A stretch of DNA of 64,000 bases. It comes from Massilia sp. CF038 (GTDB lineage Bacteria; Pseudomonadota; Gammaproteobacteria; Burkholderiales; Burkholderiaceae_D). The DNA is taken from positions 1,426,001-1,490,000 of the forward strand of contig NZ_FQWU01000001.1 of NCBI RefSeq assembly GCF_900129765.1, in the 5' to 3' direction. Within the stretch, counting starts at the first letter, position 1. Every line of letters begins with the position of its first letter. Shown piece after piece: positions 40,157 through 48,497 of the stretch. A program made the position numbers and the translations under genes. Under the pieces are notes generated by a model. It was given only the letters and a program-made list of their open reading frames with translations, ran no database searches and was not told where the DNA came from.

Positions 40157-40852
40157 ATGCAATTAGCGAGGCGGTTGGCGGCAGAAAGTCTGGGCACGTT
40201 CTGGCTGGTGCTCGGCGGTTGCGGCAGTGCTGTACTGGCGGCCGGGTTTCCCGGTCTGGGAATCGGATTTCACGGCGTCGCGCTGGCCTTCGGTCTGACG
40301 GTGCTGACGATGGCGTTTGCCATCGGCCATATCTCGGGCTGCCATCTGAATCCTGCGGTGACCCTGGGTTTGTGCACGGCCGGGCGTTTCCCAAAAGGCG
40401 AGGTGCTGCCTTACTGGCTGGCGCAAGTCGCGGGGGCCTGCATTGCCGCTGGCGTGCTGTACCTGATCGCGAGCGGTAAGCCGGGTTTTGACGTGGGTGG
40501 CGTTGCCGCCAATGGCTACGCCGATCTGTCGCCTGGCAAATACACCATTGTGGCCGCGCTGGTGTGCGAGATCGTGATGACCTTTGTGTTCCTGATGGTG
40601 ATTCTGGGCGCCACCGATGGGCGCGCGCCCGCTGGCTTCGCCCCGATTGCGATTGGCTTATGCCTGACGCTGATTCACCTGATCAGCATTCCGGTGACGA
40701 ACACCTCGGTCAATCCGGCGCGCAGCACCAGTCAGGCCCTGTTTGCGGGTGGCGAGTATGTGATGCAGCTGTGGCTGTTCTGGCTGGCGCCGCTCATTGG
40801 CGCCGCACTCGCTGGTCTGGCCTATCCCGCTTTGTTCGAACAAAAGCGCTGA
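40157..40852 (+). CDS. aqpZ: Aquaporin Z
   Basis: A 231-residue water channel with six membrane helices and two half-helices carrying NPA motifs: [17 protein letters not shown] (about 60-77) and [17 protein letters not shown] (about 180-196). The selectivity filter is that of AqpZ (Phe in the first helix, His in [17 protein letters not shown], Arg after the second NPA), so orthodox water transport rather than glycerol. The start follows GAGGAGA. A rho-independent terminator follows 24 bases after the stop. The 144-base gap from ilvD holds no recognised site. Confidence 0.96.
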   Translation: MQLARRLAAESLGTFWLVLGGCGSAVLAAGFPGLGIGFHGVALAFGLTVLTMAFAIGHISGCHLNPAVTLGLCTAGRFPKGEVLPYWLAQVAGACIAAGVLYLIASGKPGFDVGGVAANGYADLSPGKYTIVAALVCEIVMTFVFLMVILGATDGRAPAGFAPIAIGLCLTLIHLISIPVTNTSVNPARSTSQALFAGGEYVMQLWLFWLAPLIGAALAGLAYPALFEQKR

Positions 40853-40876
40853 CGCGGGCAGGCGGCAAGCAAAACA

Positions 40877-40897
40877 GGCTCCTTCGGGAGCCTTTTT
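40877..40897 (+). terminator. Rho-independent terminator after aqpZ
   Basis: GGCTCC-TTCG-GGAGCC is followed by TTTTT: a six-base stem closed by a stable UUCG-type tetraloop and a short U-run. Confidence 0.9.
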
Positions 40898-40914
40898 CAT
40901 GTCCGCCGCCACCC

Positions 40915-40998
40915 CATCGCCCTCGCGAAGGCGGGGGCCTATAGCACGTGTACTACTTCGGTTAAGTGGCATAGGCCCCCGCCTTCGCGAGGGCGATG
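40915..40998. repeat. REP-like palindrome, copy 3
   Basis: Arms CATCGCCCTCGCGAAGGCGG and CCGCCTTCGCGAGGGCGATG are exact complements, with further pairing GGGGCCTAT/ATAGGCCCC around a loop of about 25 bases. It lies just beyond the aqpZ terminator and before the MerR gene. The variable stem pair is A:T here. Confidence 0.88.
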
Positions 40999-41042
40999 TG
41001 GTGGGGATTGACCCGGAATTGTCCCGATAATGCCGCGTTCGA

Positions 41043-41074
41043 TTGAATTTCATGGGCCTCGGCTACACTATAAT
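41043..41074 (+). promoter_or_regulatory. Possible MerR-type promoter with a 20-base spacer
   Basis: TTGAAT (41043-41048) and a perfect TATAAT (41069-41074) are separated by 20 bases, longer than the usual 17, as in promoters remodelled by MerR-family activators. It lies 32 bases before the start of a MerR-type gene, so autoregulation is plausible. No strong dyad is seen in the spacer. Confidence 0.5.
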
Positions 41075-41105
41075 CGCAATTACACGGTTCACAAGCGGGT
41101 CAAAA

Positions 41106-42050
41106 ATGCCGGAAAACATCTACGCCTCCGAAGCCGGCCGCTACCGCAGCGGCACTGCCGCGCGCCTGGCCGGCCTGTCAGTCGAAACCTTGCGCGTGTG
41201 GGAGCGCCGCTACGGCATTTCCAATGCGGTCCGATCCGAGCACGGCCAGCGCCTGTATTCGGACGCGCAAGTGGCGCGCCTGCGCTTGATGAAACAGCTG
41301 GTCGACCAGGGCCACGCCATTGGCGCGCTCGCGCACCTGCCGCCGGATCAACTGAGCACATTGCCCACGCGTCCCGATCCGGCCGCCCCAGCGCGCCCGG
41401 TGCGCGTGGCGCTGGTCGGCCTGCCGCTGGCGCAGCGGGTGGCAGGGCAAGAGGTACCTGGGCTCGAGGTGGTGGCCGAATGCGCCGATCTGGATACGGC
41501 CGCAGCGGCGTTTGCCCATGTCGACATGGACGTGCTGCTGCTGGAAGTGGCCGAACTGGACGAGCGCGCCATGCCTGCCATCGCAGCTTTGCGCCAGCAG
41601 TGCGACGCTGCGGTCGTGGTGCTGTACCGCTTTTGCGCCAGTGCCGTGATTCGGCAGCTGCGCACGCTCGGCTGTCTGGTGGCGCGTGCGCCGGGTGACG
41701 CCGCCGAAATCGTTTTGCTGTGCCAGACGGCGTTGCCGGTCCAGGCCAGACGGCCGCCAGCGCCACCCGTGGCGCCGGCACCAGCGCGACGCTTTGACGA
41801 TCATTCCCTGGCTGTCCTCAGCGCCGCCCGCAACAGCATTCATTGCGACTGTCCGCGCCACCTGTCCGAGATCCTGCTTTTACTGAACAGTTTCGAACGT
41901 TACAGCAGCCAGTGCGCGCAGCGCACCCCGGAAGACGCCGTGCTGCATGAAGAACTCAAGCAGACCGCCGGCGCCGCCCGGGTCTTGCTGGAAGACGCGT
42001 TGGAACGGCTGGCGCGTGCGGACGGTTTGCCGCTGCCGCCTGGCTTATAA
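41106..42050 (+). CDS. MerR-type regulator with Rossmann-like and CxCP domains
   Basis: A 314-residue protein. Residues 10-75 form a MerR winged helix (YRSGTAARLAGLSVETLRVW, RRYGISNAVRSEHGQRLYSD). Residues 98-205 (RVALVGLPLAQRV, VDMDVLLLEVAELD, CDAAVVVLYRFCASAVIRQL) look like the flavodoxin-like fold of CarH/LitR B12-binding domains, but no DxHxxG motif is present, so B12 binding is doubtful. A C-terminal helical part has HCDCPRHLSEILLLLNSFE and YSSQC, a Cys-rich motif that could hold a metal or cofactor. The ATG at 41106 directly precedes the HTH. An FAD oxidoreductase of a kind often found in LitR/CarH clusters follows, which hints at light, redox or oxidative-stress control. Confidence 0.82.
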   Translation: MPENIYASEAGRYRSGTAARLAGLSVETLRVWERRYGISNAVRSEHGQRLYSDAQVARLRLMKQLVDQGHAIGALAHLPPDQLSTLPTRPDPAAPARPVRVALVGLPLAQRVAGQEVPGLEVVAECADLDTAAAAFAHVDMDVLLLEVAELDERAMPAIAALRQQCDAAVVVLYRFCASAVIRQLRTLGCLVARAPGDAAEIVLLCQTALPVQARRPPAPPVAPAPARRFDDHSLAVLSAARNSIHCDCPRHLSEILLLLNSFERYSSQCAQRTPEDAVLHEELKQTAGAARVLLEDALERLARADGLPLPPGL

Positions 42051-42073
42051 GGTTTTACATTTGTTTGTGCATC

Positions 42074-43054
42074 ATGATTGAACCATTGCATATTGCTGTT
42101 GTTGGTGCCGGCATTGCCGGCCTGTCGTGCGCCACCGCGTTGCAGCACGCGGGCTACCGTGTCAGCGTGTTCGACAAAAGCCGTGGCCCCGGTGGGCGCA
42201 TGAGCACCCGCCGTGGCGACAGCTGGCAGTGCGACCACGGCGCACGTTTCTTTACCGCTGACGACCCCGGTTTTCGGGCTGAGGTGGCGCGCTGGGAGCG
42301 GGCCGGCGTGGCCGCGCCCTGGTATCCGGAACTGCGCCAGATTGATGCCGCCGGCCGGGTGACCCGTGGCGACGCTGCCGAGCGTTTTGTCGGCACACCC
42401 GGCATGTCGGCGCCGGCCCGCATGCTGGCCTCGTCGCTGGCGCTGTACAGCGGCCAGACGGTCAGCGCGGTGCAGCGCGACGGCACCAGCTGGCGCTTGC
42501 TGGGGCAGGGCGAGGCGCTGTCGGGCTGCCGTTTTGACGCGCTGGTCATTGCGTTGCCAGCGCCGCAAGCCGCACAGCTGCTGCATGCAGTCGCACCGCG
42601 GCAAGGCGCACTGGCGGCCAGTGTGACTATGGCGCCGTGCTGGGCTCTGATGCTGCAATATGCGCAGCCGCAGGCGCTTGGCTTCGACGCGGCGCAGCTG
42701 GCAGCCGGTGCGCTGTGCTGGGCAGCGCGCGACAGTGCCAAGCCGGGCCGCAGCGGGAGCGAGAGCTGGGTCCTGCACGCCAGCGCGGCCTGGAGCACGG
42801 CACATATCGACGCCGATCCCGTTACTGTGGCAGCGCAGCTGCTGCCAGCTTTTGCCGAGTTGGGCGCCGCCGCGCCTGTGCAGTGGCAGGCCCACCGCTG
42901 GCTCTACGCGACCCCGGCAACGCCGCGCGCGGAGGTATTTGACTGGGACCCGAAGCTCGCGCTGGGCTTGTGTGGCGACTGGCTCGGTGGCGTCAACGTG
43001 GAAGCTGCCTGGCTGAGCGGGCGCCGGCTCGCGCACGAAATTTCCTTGCGCTAA
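42074..43054 (+). CDS. FAD-dependent oxidoreductase (renalase/amine oxidase-like)
   Basis: A 326-residue flavoprotein. The N-terminal FAD-binding fold is IAVVGAGIAGLSCATALQHA followed by SVFDKSRGPGGRMSTRR and CDHGARFFTA, a pattern of bacterial renalase-like NAD(P)/FAD oxidoreductases. The C-terminal FAD contact is GLCGDWLGGVNVEAAWLSG. Family members oxidise isomeric forms of NAD(P)H or unknown amines; the substrate here is unproven. The ATG at 42074 is 24 bases after the regulator stop, so the two are probably one transcript. Confidence 0.87.
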   Translation: MIEPLHIAVVGAGIAGLSCATALQHAGYRVSVFDKSRGPGGRMSTRRGDSWQCDHGARFFTADDPGFRAEVARWERAGVAAPWYPELRQIDAAGRVTRGDAAERFVGTPGMSAPARMLASSLALYSGQTVSAVQRDGTSWRLLGQGEALSGCRFDALVIALPAPQAAQLLHAVAPRQGALAASVTMAPCWALMLQYAQPQALGFDAAQLAAGALCWAARDSAKPGRSGSESWVLHASAAWSTAHIDADPVTVAAQLLPAFAELGAAAPVQWQAHRWLYATPATPRAEVFDWDPKLALGLCGDWLGGVNVEAAWLSGRRLAHEISLR

Positions 43055-43093
43055 AATCGCAGCGGTAGACCTTGATGCGAAAGATGAAGCGCC

Positions 43094-43621
43094 ATGAAAG
43101 TATTGGGTATCAGCGGCAGCCTGCGCAAGGCGTCGATCAATTCGGCCTTGCTGCGCGCCGCGCAGGCGCTGGCCCCCGAAGGCATGACGCTCACGATCTT
43201 TGATGGTGTAGGCGCCTTGCCCTTGTTTAATCCGGATCTGGAAGTCAACATGCCCGATCCGGTCCGGGCGCTGCATGCGGCGGTAGCGCAGGCTGATGCG
43301 CTGCTCATCGCCAGTCCGGAGTATGGGCATGGCGTCACCGCGGTCATCAAGAACGCGCTTGACTGGCTGGTCAGTTTCGAACCGGCAGCCGGCAAGCGCG
43401 TGGCACTGTTGAACGCGGCCCCACGCGCCCATCATGCCGATCTGGCCCTGCGCGAGATCTTGCGCACGATGGCGCTGGACATCGTGGAGCCAGCCTCGGG
43501 CATTCTTACGGTGATGCGCACCGATGACGAGCGCGCCATGATCGCCGACCCGATCCTGGCAGCTGCGATCCGGCGGCATCTGGCCGCACTGGCCGGCACC
43601 GCCGCCGGGAGCGTGATTTAG
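43094..43621 (+). CDS. NADPH-dependent FMN reductase family protein
   Basis: A 175-residue flavodoxin-like protein: LGISGSLRKASINSALLRAA binds FMN phosphate, PLFNPDLE and SPEYGHGVTAVIKNALDWL are the family signatures of azoreductase/chromate-reductase-type NADPH:FMN reductases (SsuE/ChrR-like). It reduces quinones, azo compounds or metals in family members; the physiological role here is not clear. It lies 39 bases after the FAD oxidoreductase gene, so the regulator and the two flavoproteins may form a redox operon. Confidence 0.9.
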   Translation: MKVLGISGSLRKASINSALLRAAQALAPEGMTLTIFDGVGALPLFNPDLEVNMPDPVRALHAAVAQADALLIASPEYGHGVTAVIKNALDWLVSFEPAAGKRVALLNAAPRAHHADLALREILRTMALDIVEPASGILTVMRTDDERAMIADPILAAAIRRHLAALAGTAAGSVI

Positions 43622-43662
43622 TGGCATACTGCCAAGCCAGCGAATCCGCATCGGGGAATGAA

Positions 43663-44388
43663 GTGCAAAAATTATTGTCAGATCTGAGCCGTCTGTATCT
43701 GTTGCCAGGTACGCTGTCGCTCGATGCGTTCCAACAGCATATGGCCGATCAGGCCGGCGCACCTGTCCCGTTGGCGGCAGCCGATGGCAGTGCGCGTGCG
43801 CTGGTCATTCCGTTTCGCAAGGCCCCTGGCAGCAGCGATGCACGCCACTGGACGCTGCTGTGCGAGGTGGCGAATGCCTTGCAAACGGCGCTTGGCCTGC
43901 CGGCGCCCGCCGTCAGCATTTCCGGCACCGATGGGTTTGACCTGTGGCTGTCGTTCGAGACTGCGCAGCCGCATACGCTGCTGCAAGAATTACTGATGCT
44001 GCTGCAGGCGGCTTATTGTCCCGAGTTGCAACTGACGCCGCAGCAGGTTGGGACAGCGGCCGCGCTGCCGCCCTGCATGGACGCGGCGACCGGGAAATGG
44101 TCCGCCTTTATCCATCCTGACCTGGGCGCCTCGTTCGCGGATGAACCCTGGCTTGAAGTGGCGCCGCCCATGGCCGGGCAATCAGCCTTGCTGCAGCATT
44201 GTGGCAGCATCAGCCCGGCTGCTTTGCGCGAAGCATTGCAGAGCCTGCGCAAAGGGGACGCCCCGCCCACGCCGCTGCAGGCGGTCGGTGCGCCCGGCTT
44301 GCTGCTGGCCGATGCGACGCTGGAAGACATCGTGCAGCATCTGCATTCGAAAAACATTGAGCCGACCTTTCGGCACCTGCTACGCTAA
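43663..44388 (+). CDS. Hypothetical protein, unrecognised
   Basis: About 241 residues from a GTG at 43663, which has GGGGA seven bases upstream; a GTG at 43621, sharing a base with the previous stop, is an alternative 14 codons longer. No signal peptide or membrane segment. The middle has ARALVIPFRKAP, ISGTDGFDLWLSFE and FIHPDLGASFADEPWLEV. The ISGTDGFDLWLSFE stretch reminds one of the SGNGYHLW-type motif of archaeo-eukaryotic primase folds, but the likeness is short and may be chance. It ends ten bases before a DUF1993 gene start, so they are likely co-transcribed. The function is unknown. Confidence 0.65.
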   Translation: MQKLLSDLSRLYLLPGTLSLDAFQQHMADQAGAPVPLAAADGSARALVIPFRKAPGSSDARHWTLLCEVANALQTALGLPAPAVSISGTDGFDLWLSFETAQPHTLLQELLMLLQAAYCPELQLTPQQVGTAAALPPCMDAATGKWSAFIHPDLGASFADEPWLEVAPPMAGQSALLQHCGSISPAALREALQSLRKGDAPPTPLQAVGAPGLLLADATLEDIVQHLHSKNIEPTFRHLLR

Positions 44389-44400
44389 AGGCGGCCCATC

Positions 44401-44913
44401 ATGACAGTCGCACTTTACGACGCCTCCGTTCCTGTTTTTCTGCGTTATCTGGGGCAGCTTGCCCAGTTGCTGCGGCTGGCCCAGCGCCACGATAACGCGG
44501 CCAGCCTGCTCGACGCGCGGCTGGCGCCGGACATGCATTCATTTGCGTCGCAAGTGGCGATCGCAGCCAGTTTTCCGCTGCGTGTCTGCTTGCCGCTTGC
44601 GGGACGTGCTGTGCCTTCCGATGGCCCCACGCCTGCTTCGTTCGAGGTACTGCACGAACGCGTGGCCCAGGCTGCCGCCGCGCTGGCGCTGTTGCCGCGC
44701 TCGGATTTCGACGGGGCCGATCAGCGTGTGATCGAAAGCCGGGCCGGTGAGGCGCTGGTCAGCCTGCCAGGTCCTGCCTTCCTGTTCCAGTACGCGCTGC
44801 CGAACTTCTTTTTTCACCTGACCGCGGCCTACGCCATCCTGCGCCATCACGGTGTTGCACTGGGCAAGGAAGATTTTGATGGCTGGCATGTGTACCCAAG
44901 GGTATCAGCCTGA
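44401..44913 (+). CDS. DUF1993 family protein
   Basis: A 170-residue soluble protein with VPVFLRYLGQLAQLLRLAQR at the start and FLFQYALPNFFFHLTAAYAI near the end, the pattern of DUF1993 proteins, which have a DinB-like helical bundle. FFFHLTAAYAILRHHGV holds two or three histidines that could bind a metal. DUF1993 members have no firm function. It starts 12 bases after the preceding hypothetical gene and closes the group that begins with the MerR gene. Confidence 0.85.
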   Translation: MTVALYDASVPVFLRYLGQLAQLLRLAQRHDNAASLLDARLAPDMHSFASQVAIAASFPLRVCLPLAGRAVPSDGPTPASFEVLHERVAQAAAALALLPRSDFDGADQRVIESRAGEALVSLPGPAFLFQYALPNFFFHLTAAYAILRHHGVALGKEDFDGWHVYPRVSA

Positions 44914-45010
44914 ACAGACGTGCTTAACCTATCCATTCATCAATTTTAGTTGCACATTTGGCACGCGGAGGCGAAAATGGCGGCGCTATTTTCCTTCGAC
45001 TGCCAAATTA

Positions 45011-45373
45011 ATGAAACTGATCACCAAATCACTCTGCATCATCGCGCCGATTCTTCTGTCGGGCTGCTTTACCATCAAGCTCGATAACGTGGTCCGCGAT
45101 ACGGCCGATGTGAGCAAGAGCGCCTATCAGTCTCTGGCGGCCAAGTGGGACGCGAAAAAGAAGGCCAAGACGGCGACCGTGATCAGCCACTCCTATATTG
45201 GTAACAACAATCAGACCGTCACGGAAGTCAAGCAGCTGTGCGAAACCGAGGCTGCGCAGAAATTGCGCACCATGAGCGGTCTTGAGGAAGTGCGCTACAC
45301 CGTCATCGAAAACGAGATTGTGACGATCAATGGCGCCGTTGCCGCCAATTGCAAACTGGGCATGGACAAGTAA
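45011..45373 (+). CDS. Small lipoprotein
   Basis: A 120-residue protein starting MKLITKSLCIIAPILLSGCF, a lipoprotein signal with lipobox LLSGC (lipid-anchored Cys at 19). The mature part has KKKAKTATVISHSYIGN and two Cys (CETEA, NCKLGMDK) that could form a disulphide. I do not recognise a named family. No strong ribosome site precedes ATG 45011, but upstream codons of the same frame lack coding sense. The 97-base gap before it holds nothing notable. Confidence 0.75.
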   Translation: MKLITKSLCIIAPILLSGCFTIKLDNVVRDTADVSKSAYQSLAAKWDAKKKAKTATVISHSYIGNNNQTVTEVKQLCETEAAQKLRTMSGLEEVRYTVIENEIVTINGAVAANCKLGMDK

Positions 45374-45404
45374 ACGCGCAGGTCGGAATTCACCCGGGTA
45401 AATA

Positions 45405-45444
45405 ATTGTTTTAACAATGTTGGACAAAATGGCATTCTTGCCAT
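45405..45444. promoter_or_regulatory. Two adjacent inverted repeats before the M66-like gene
   Basis: ATTGTT-TT-AACAAT (45405-45418) and ATGGCA-TTCT-TGCCAT (45429-45444) are perfect inverted repeats, 38 bases before the start at 45482. They could be operators, or hairpins in the leader; neither has a T-tract. Confidence 0.45.
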
Positions 45445-45481
45445 AGCATGCCAGCAAGCAATTATTACCTTAAGGAATTTG

Positions 45482-47497
45482 ATGCGTTTGCAATTGAGAA
45501 CAGTAGTAACTTCCGTGGCCACTCTTGGCCTGAGTGCAGCCCTGAGCGCTTGCGGTGGCGGCTCGGGCGGCGGCGTCACGGCCCCGGCGGCACCGGCGCC
45601 GGTCACCACGGCACCTGCGACACCTGGCACCCCGGGCACGCCAGTGACGCCCGAGACCCCGGTCACGCCAGGCACGCCCGGCACACCCGTCACACCCGTC
45701 ACACCTGGCACGCCGCAGTCCGCGCTGCTGGTCTCCAAGCTCGAATTTGCGCAAACCCACGTGATGCCCGAGGCAGGCCTGGCATGGACCACCAGCAAGG
45801 ACAGGCAATCGCTGCACCTGGTGGGCGGCCGTGAAGCCCTGTTGATGGTCGTGTTGGGCCAGGCCGATGCCCAGCAGCCGCAGGTGCAAGCGTGGAAGCA
45901 GGATGTCCTGCTGGGCAGCATGGCCCTGTCGGCCCCGTCCAGTTTGCCGCTCACCGAAGCTGGCGGCACGCGCTACGCGCAGGACCGCTGGTCAGCCACG
46001 CTGCCCGGTGCCTGGCTGGTGCCTGGTGTAGCGCTCAAATTCGTGGCCACCAATTACGCTGCCAGCGCGGCGCGCCAGCCGCTGGTCGGCGCCAACAGCG
46101 ATGTGGCCCTGCATTTCCTGCCCGTGTATCTGTTTGGCGCCAACGACAGCAATACCTTCCCGTTTGCCACCACCAAGTCGCCCAGTGCGGCGCGCCTGAA
46201 CGAACTGTTTGCCAAGTGGCCCGTCACCAGCTTGAACGTGGACACCATCGGGCGCCTGGACTGGCCCAGCCTGGTGATCGAACCGCGTGCCAATGCCGCG
46301 GGCGTCATGCAGCCGGCGCATGTGCTGACCTCGATGGATCAGCAGCGTGATGGCTTTGCCGCCATGTCCGGATTGCTCGACATGATCGGCAAATTCCGTT
46401 CGGCCAATGGCGAAGGCAGTACCAACAACCTGTACTACGCGCCCATGCTGCCGATCGATACCGGCAGTGGCAAGTACCACGCGCCGGGCGGCGGTCTGGC
46501 AATCGTGGGCGGCGGCGCCGGTGTGGGCGAATACGCTTCCGGCGGGATTCTGATTCATGAACTGGGCCATGCCCTGAGCCTCGGCCATGCCGGCGAAGCG
46601 TTTGACAGCGGCTATTACCCGTACACAGCCGGCACCGTCAAAGGCTCGACATGGGGCTATGATCTGGCGCGCAAACTGTTCCTCAATGTGCTGGTGCCGG
46701 TGGGTGCCAGCAGTTACAACGGCTGCGCCAGCTCGCACCAGGTCGATGGCAGCGGCCGCTGTTTCAAGCAGGATCCAATGCAGGGCGGCTCGGGCGACCA
46801 GTTGAGCGGCGACGCGTACACCATGTTTGCTGACTTCTCGGTGGGCAAGATTCAGAACTGGTTCGAAGGCGATACCACGGTCGACAACAGCGGCAACCAC
46901 GTGTTCAACGGTGGGCGCATTTTCGTCGATGCCAAGTCGGCGACCGGCTATAGCCGCTGGGACGGTATCGCTGGTATGCGTGTGCCGGTCGCGGCCAACA
47001 GCACCACCAACCGCGGGCTGTACGGGGTGCTGAACCAGGGCTTGCCAGTCAAGACCGGGGTACCCGTGTATGCGATTGGCATTACCATGAGCTACGCCGG
47101 CTCGACCGGCGCGACCCAGATTTACCCGCCGCTTGCGCGCACAGGCAACCTGATCGCCCAGTTCGATCCCACCAGCGCTCAGGATCTGCAAGCCATTACT
47201 GCCAACACGGGAACCTATCCCTGGTATTGCCATGCCAGCGGCTGCGACTACACCTTGCGTGTGCGCTACGCCGACGGCAGCACCATTCACCGCGTGCTGT
47301 CGGGCGGCTTCCGCGAATGGTTCAAGCCAAGCGACCCGGTCCCGGCAGCAGCAAGCGATCCACTCAAGGGCGCCAGCTTCACGCGCTGGGTCGTGAATGT
47401 GCCGGGTGGTCAGGCGATCAGCAAGATCGAATTGCTCGACACACCCATGGTGTGGAAGGGCATGCCCGTCACTCCTGCGGTATTGGCAAGCCGCTAG
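45482..47497 (+). CDS. Secreted lipoprotein with M66-like metalloprotease domain
   Basis: A 671-residue protein with a lipoprotein signal (LSAALSAC, Cys near 23) and a Gly-rich start (CGGGSGGG). A Thr/Pro-rich linker with repeats of TPGTP, TPVTP and similar runs to about residue 78. The catalytic part contains HELGHALSLGHAG near 359, the HExxHxxGxxH zincin motif of M66 (StcE/ToxR-regulated lipoprotein) peptidases, with a later conserved KIQNWFEG segment. M66 enzymes cut glycoproteins or mucins; the substrate here is unknown. AAGGA lies six bases before ATG. The last 29 bases overlap the convergent LysR gene. Confidence 0.87.
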   Translation: MRLQLRTVVTSVATLGLSAALSACGGGSGGGVTAPAAPAPVTTAPATPGTPGTPVTPETPVTPGTPGTPVTPVTPGTPQSALLVSKLEFAQTHVMPEAGLAWTTSKDRQSLHLVGGREALLMVVLGQADAQQPQVQAWKQDVLLGSMALSAPSSLPLTEAGGTRYAQDRWSATLPGAWLVPGVALKFVATNYAASAARQPLVGANSDVALHFLPVYLFGANDSNTFPFATTKSPSAARLNELFAKWPVTSLNVDTIGRLDWPSLVIEPRANAAGVMQPAHVLTSMDQQRDGFAAMSGLLDMIGKFRSANGEGSTNNLYYAPMLPIDTGSGKYHAPGGGLAIVGGGAGVGEYASGGILIHELGHALSLGHAGEAFDSGYYPYTAGTVKGSTWGYDLARKLFLNVLVPVGASSYNGCASSHQVDGSGRCFKQDPMQGGSGDQLSGDAYTMFADFSVGKIQNWFEGDTTVDNSGNHVFNGGRIFVDAKSATGYSRWDGIAGMRVPVAANSTTNRGLYGVLNQGLPVKTGVPVYAIGITMSYAGSTGATQIYPPLARTGNLIAQFDPTSAQDLQAITANTGTYPWYCHASGCDYTLRVRYADGSTIHRVLSGGFREWFKPSDPVPAAASDPLKGASFTRWVVNVPGGQAISKIELLDTPMVWKGMPVTPAVLASR

Positions 47498-48410
47498 CGG
47501 CATCACCCTCGGCCGATGCCACGAAGTAGTCGATAAAGGCGCGGATCTTGAGCGCCATGTGGCGGCCCGGGGTGTACACCATATGCACGGCGCCGGTGTA
47601 GGGCGCCTCGATGTCCCAGTCCGCCAGCACTTGTTCTACCCGGCCCAGCGCCAGCGCATCCTGGGCAGCAAACGCCGGCACCAGGCAAATCCCGCCGCCG
47701 GCGCTGGCCAGCGCTACCATGGCAGCACTGTTGTTGACGGTGGCGCGGCCGCTCACGTCCACCGCAAGCTGCTTCCCCTTGGCGCTGAAGGTCCAGCGTT
47801 TGCCGAAACGGCCGTAGCCGAGGTGGCAGCATGTGTGCGCCGCCAGTTCGCCCGGTGTGAGGGGCGTGCCGTGCTGGCGCAGGTAAGCCGGGGCGGCCAC
47901 CAGCACATAGCGAAACCGGCACAGGGGCCGCGACGCCAGACCCGGCGCCAGCGTCGGCGCAATGCGTATTGCCAGATCCACCCCATCTTCAATCAGATCG
48001 ATCTGCCGGTCAGTCAGCGTCAGGCGTACCTCGACGTCGGGACAGGCATCCAGAAAACCCGGCAGCCTGGGCGCCAGCCAGGTCTGTCCGAACACAATCG
48101 GTGCGCTGACCCGCAGCACGCCGCGCGGGCCGGCACTGTAACTGCCGGCCAAGGCCTGTGCTTCGCGCGCGCTGGCCAGCATGCGCACGCTGGCCTCGTA
48201 GACCTGCTGGCCCAGCTCGGTCAGTGACAGAGCGCGGGTGGTGCGCGTCAACAGCCTGGCTCCCAGGTGTTCTTCCAGCCTTGCCACCTGGCGGCTGACC
48301 GCCGACGTTGTGGTGCCGGCCTGCCTGGCTGCGGCGGAAAAGCTGCCGCTGTCGACAACCTGGGCGAAGACGGCCATTTCATTCAGCATATCCATGGGTA
48401 TTTTTGCCAT
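47469..48410 (-). CDS. LysR-family transcriptional regulator
   Basis: A 313-residue regulator with HTH segment MAVFAQVVDSGSFSAAARQA and TTTSAVSRQVARLEEHLG, and a PBP2-type effector region (APIVFGQTWLAPRLPGFLDA, DLAIRIAPTLAPGLASRPL). This is the CrgA/AaeR-like group of LysR proteins common in proteobacteria. I take ATG 48410 (MAKIPMDML); ATG 48395 is the alternative. It is divergent from the MDR oxidoreductase with 87 bases between, so control of that gene is likely. Its 3' end overlaps the M66-like gene's 3' end. Confidence 0.9.
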   Translation of the reverse strand: MAKIPMDMLNEMAVFAQVVDSGSFSAAARQAGTTTSAVSRQVARLEEHLGARLLTRTTRALSLTELGQQVYEASVRMLASAREAQALAGSYSAGPRGVLRVSAPIVFGQTWLAPRLPGFLDACPDVEVRLTLTDRQIDLIEDGVDLAIRIAPTLAPGLASRPLCRFRYVLVAAPAYLRQHGTPLTPGELAAHTCCHLGYGRFGKRWTFSAKGKQLAVDVSGRATVNNSAAMVALASAGGGICLVPAFAAQDALALGRVEQVLADWDIEAPYTGAVHMVYTPGRHMALKIRAFIDYFVASAEGDAASGLPIPQE

Positions 48411-48497
48411 CAGTTCAACAATCTTTTGCCTGCAAGGTGGATTGTGCTCATGCAAGCACCAGTCGATACTATGCCTGTCAATCAGGAGGGCATCAAT

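Noticed and set aside
40853-41105. A small gene encoding an SPSRRRGP...GPRLREGD peptide across the REP copy.
   Set aside because: The open frame is the translation of the palindrome itself; similar peptides come from every copy.
41106-42050. CarH/LitR-type B12 photoreceptor.
   Set aside because: The domain order is similar, but the DxHxxG cobalamin motif is absent, so a B12 claim is not supported.
41900-43762. A 620-codon open frame on the minus strand across the MerR, FAD and FMN reductase genes.
   Set aside because: It crosses three well-supported plus-strand genes and has no recognised domain.
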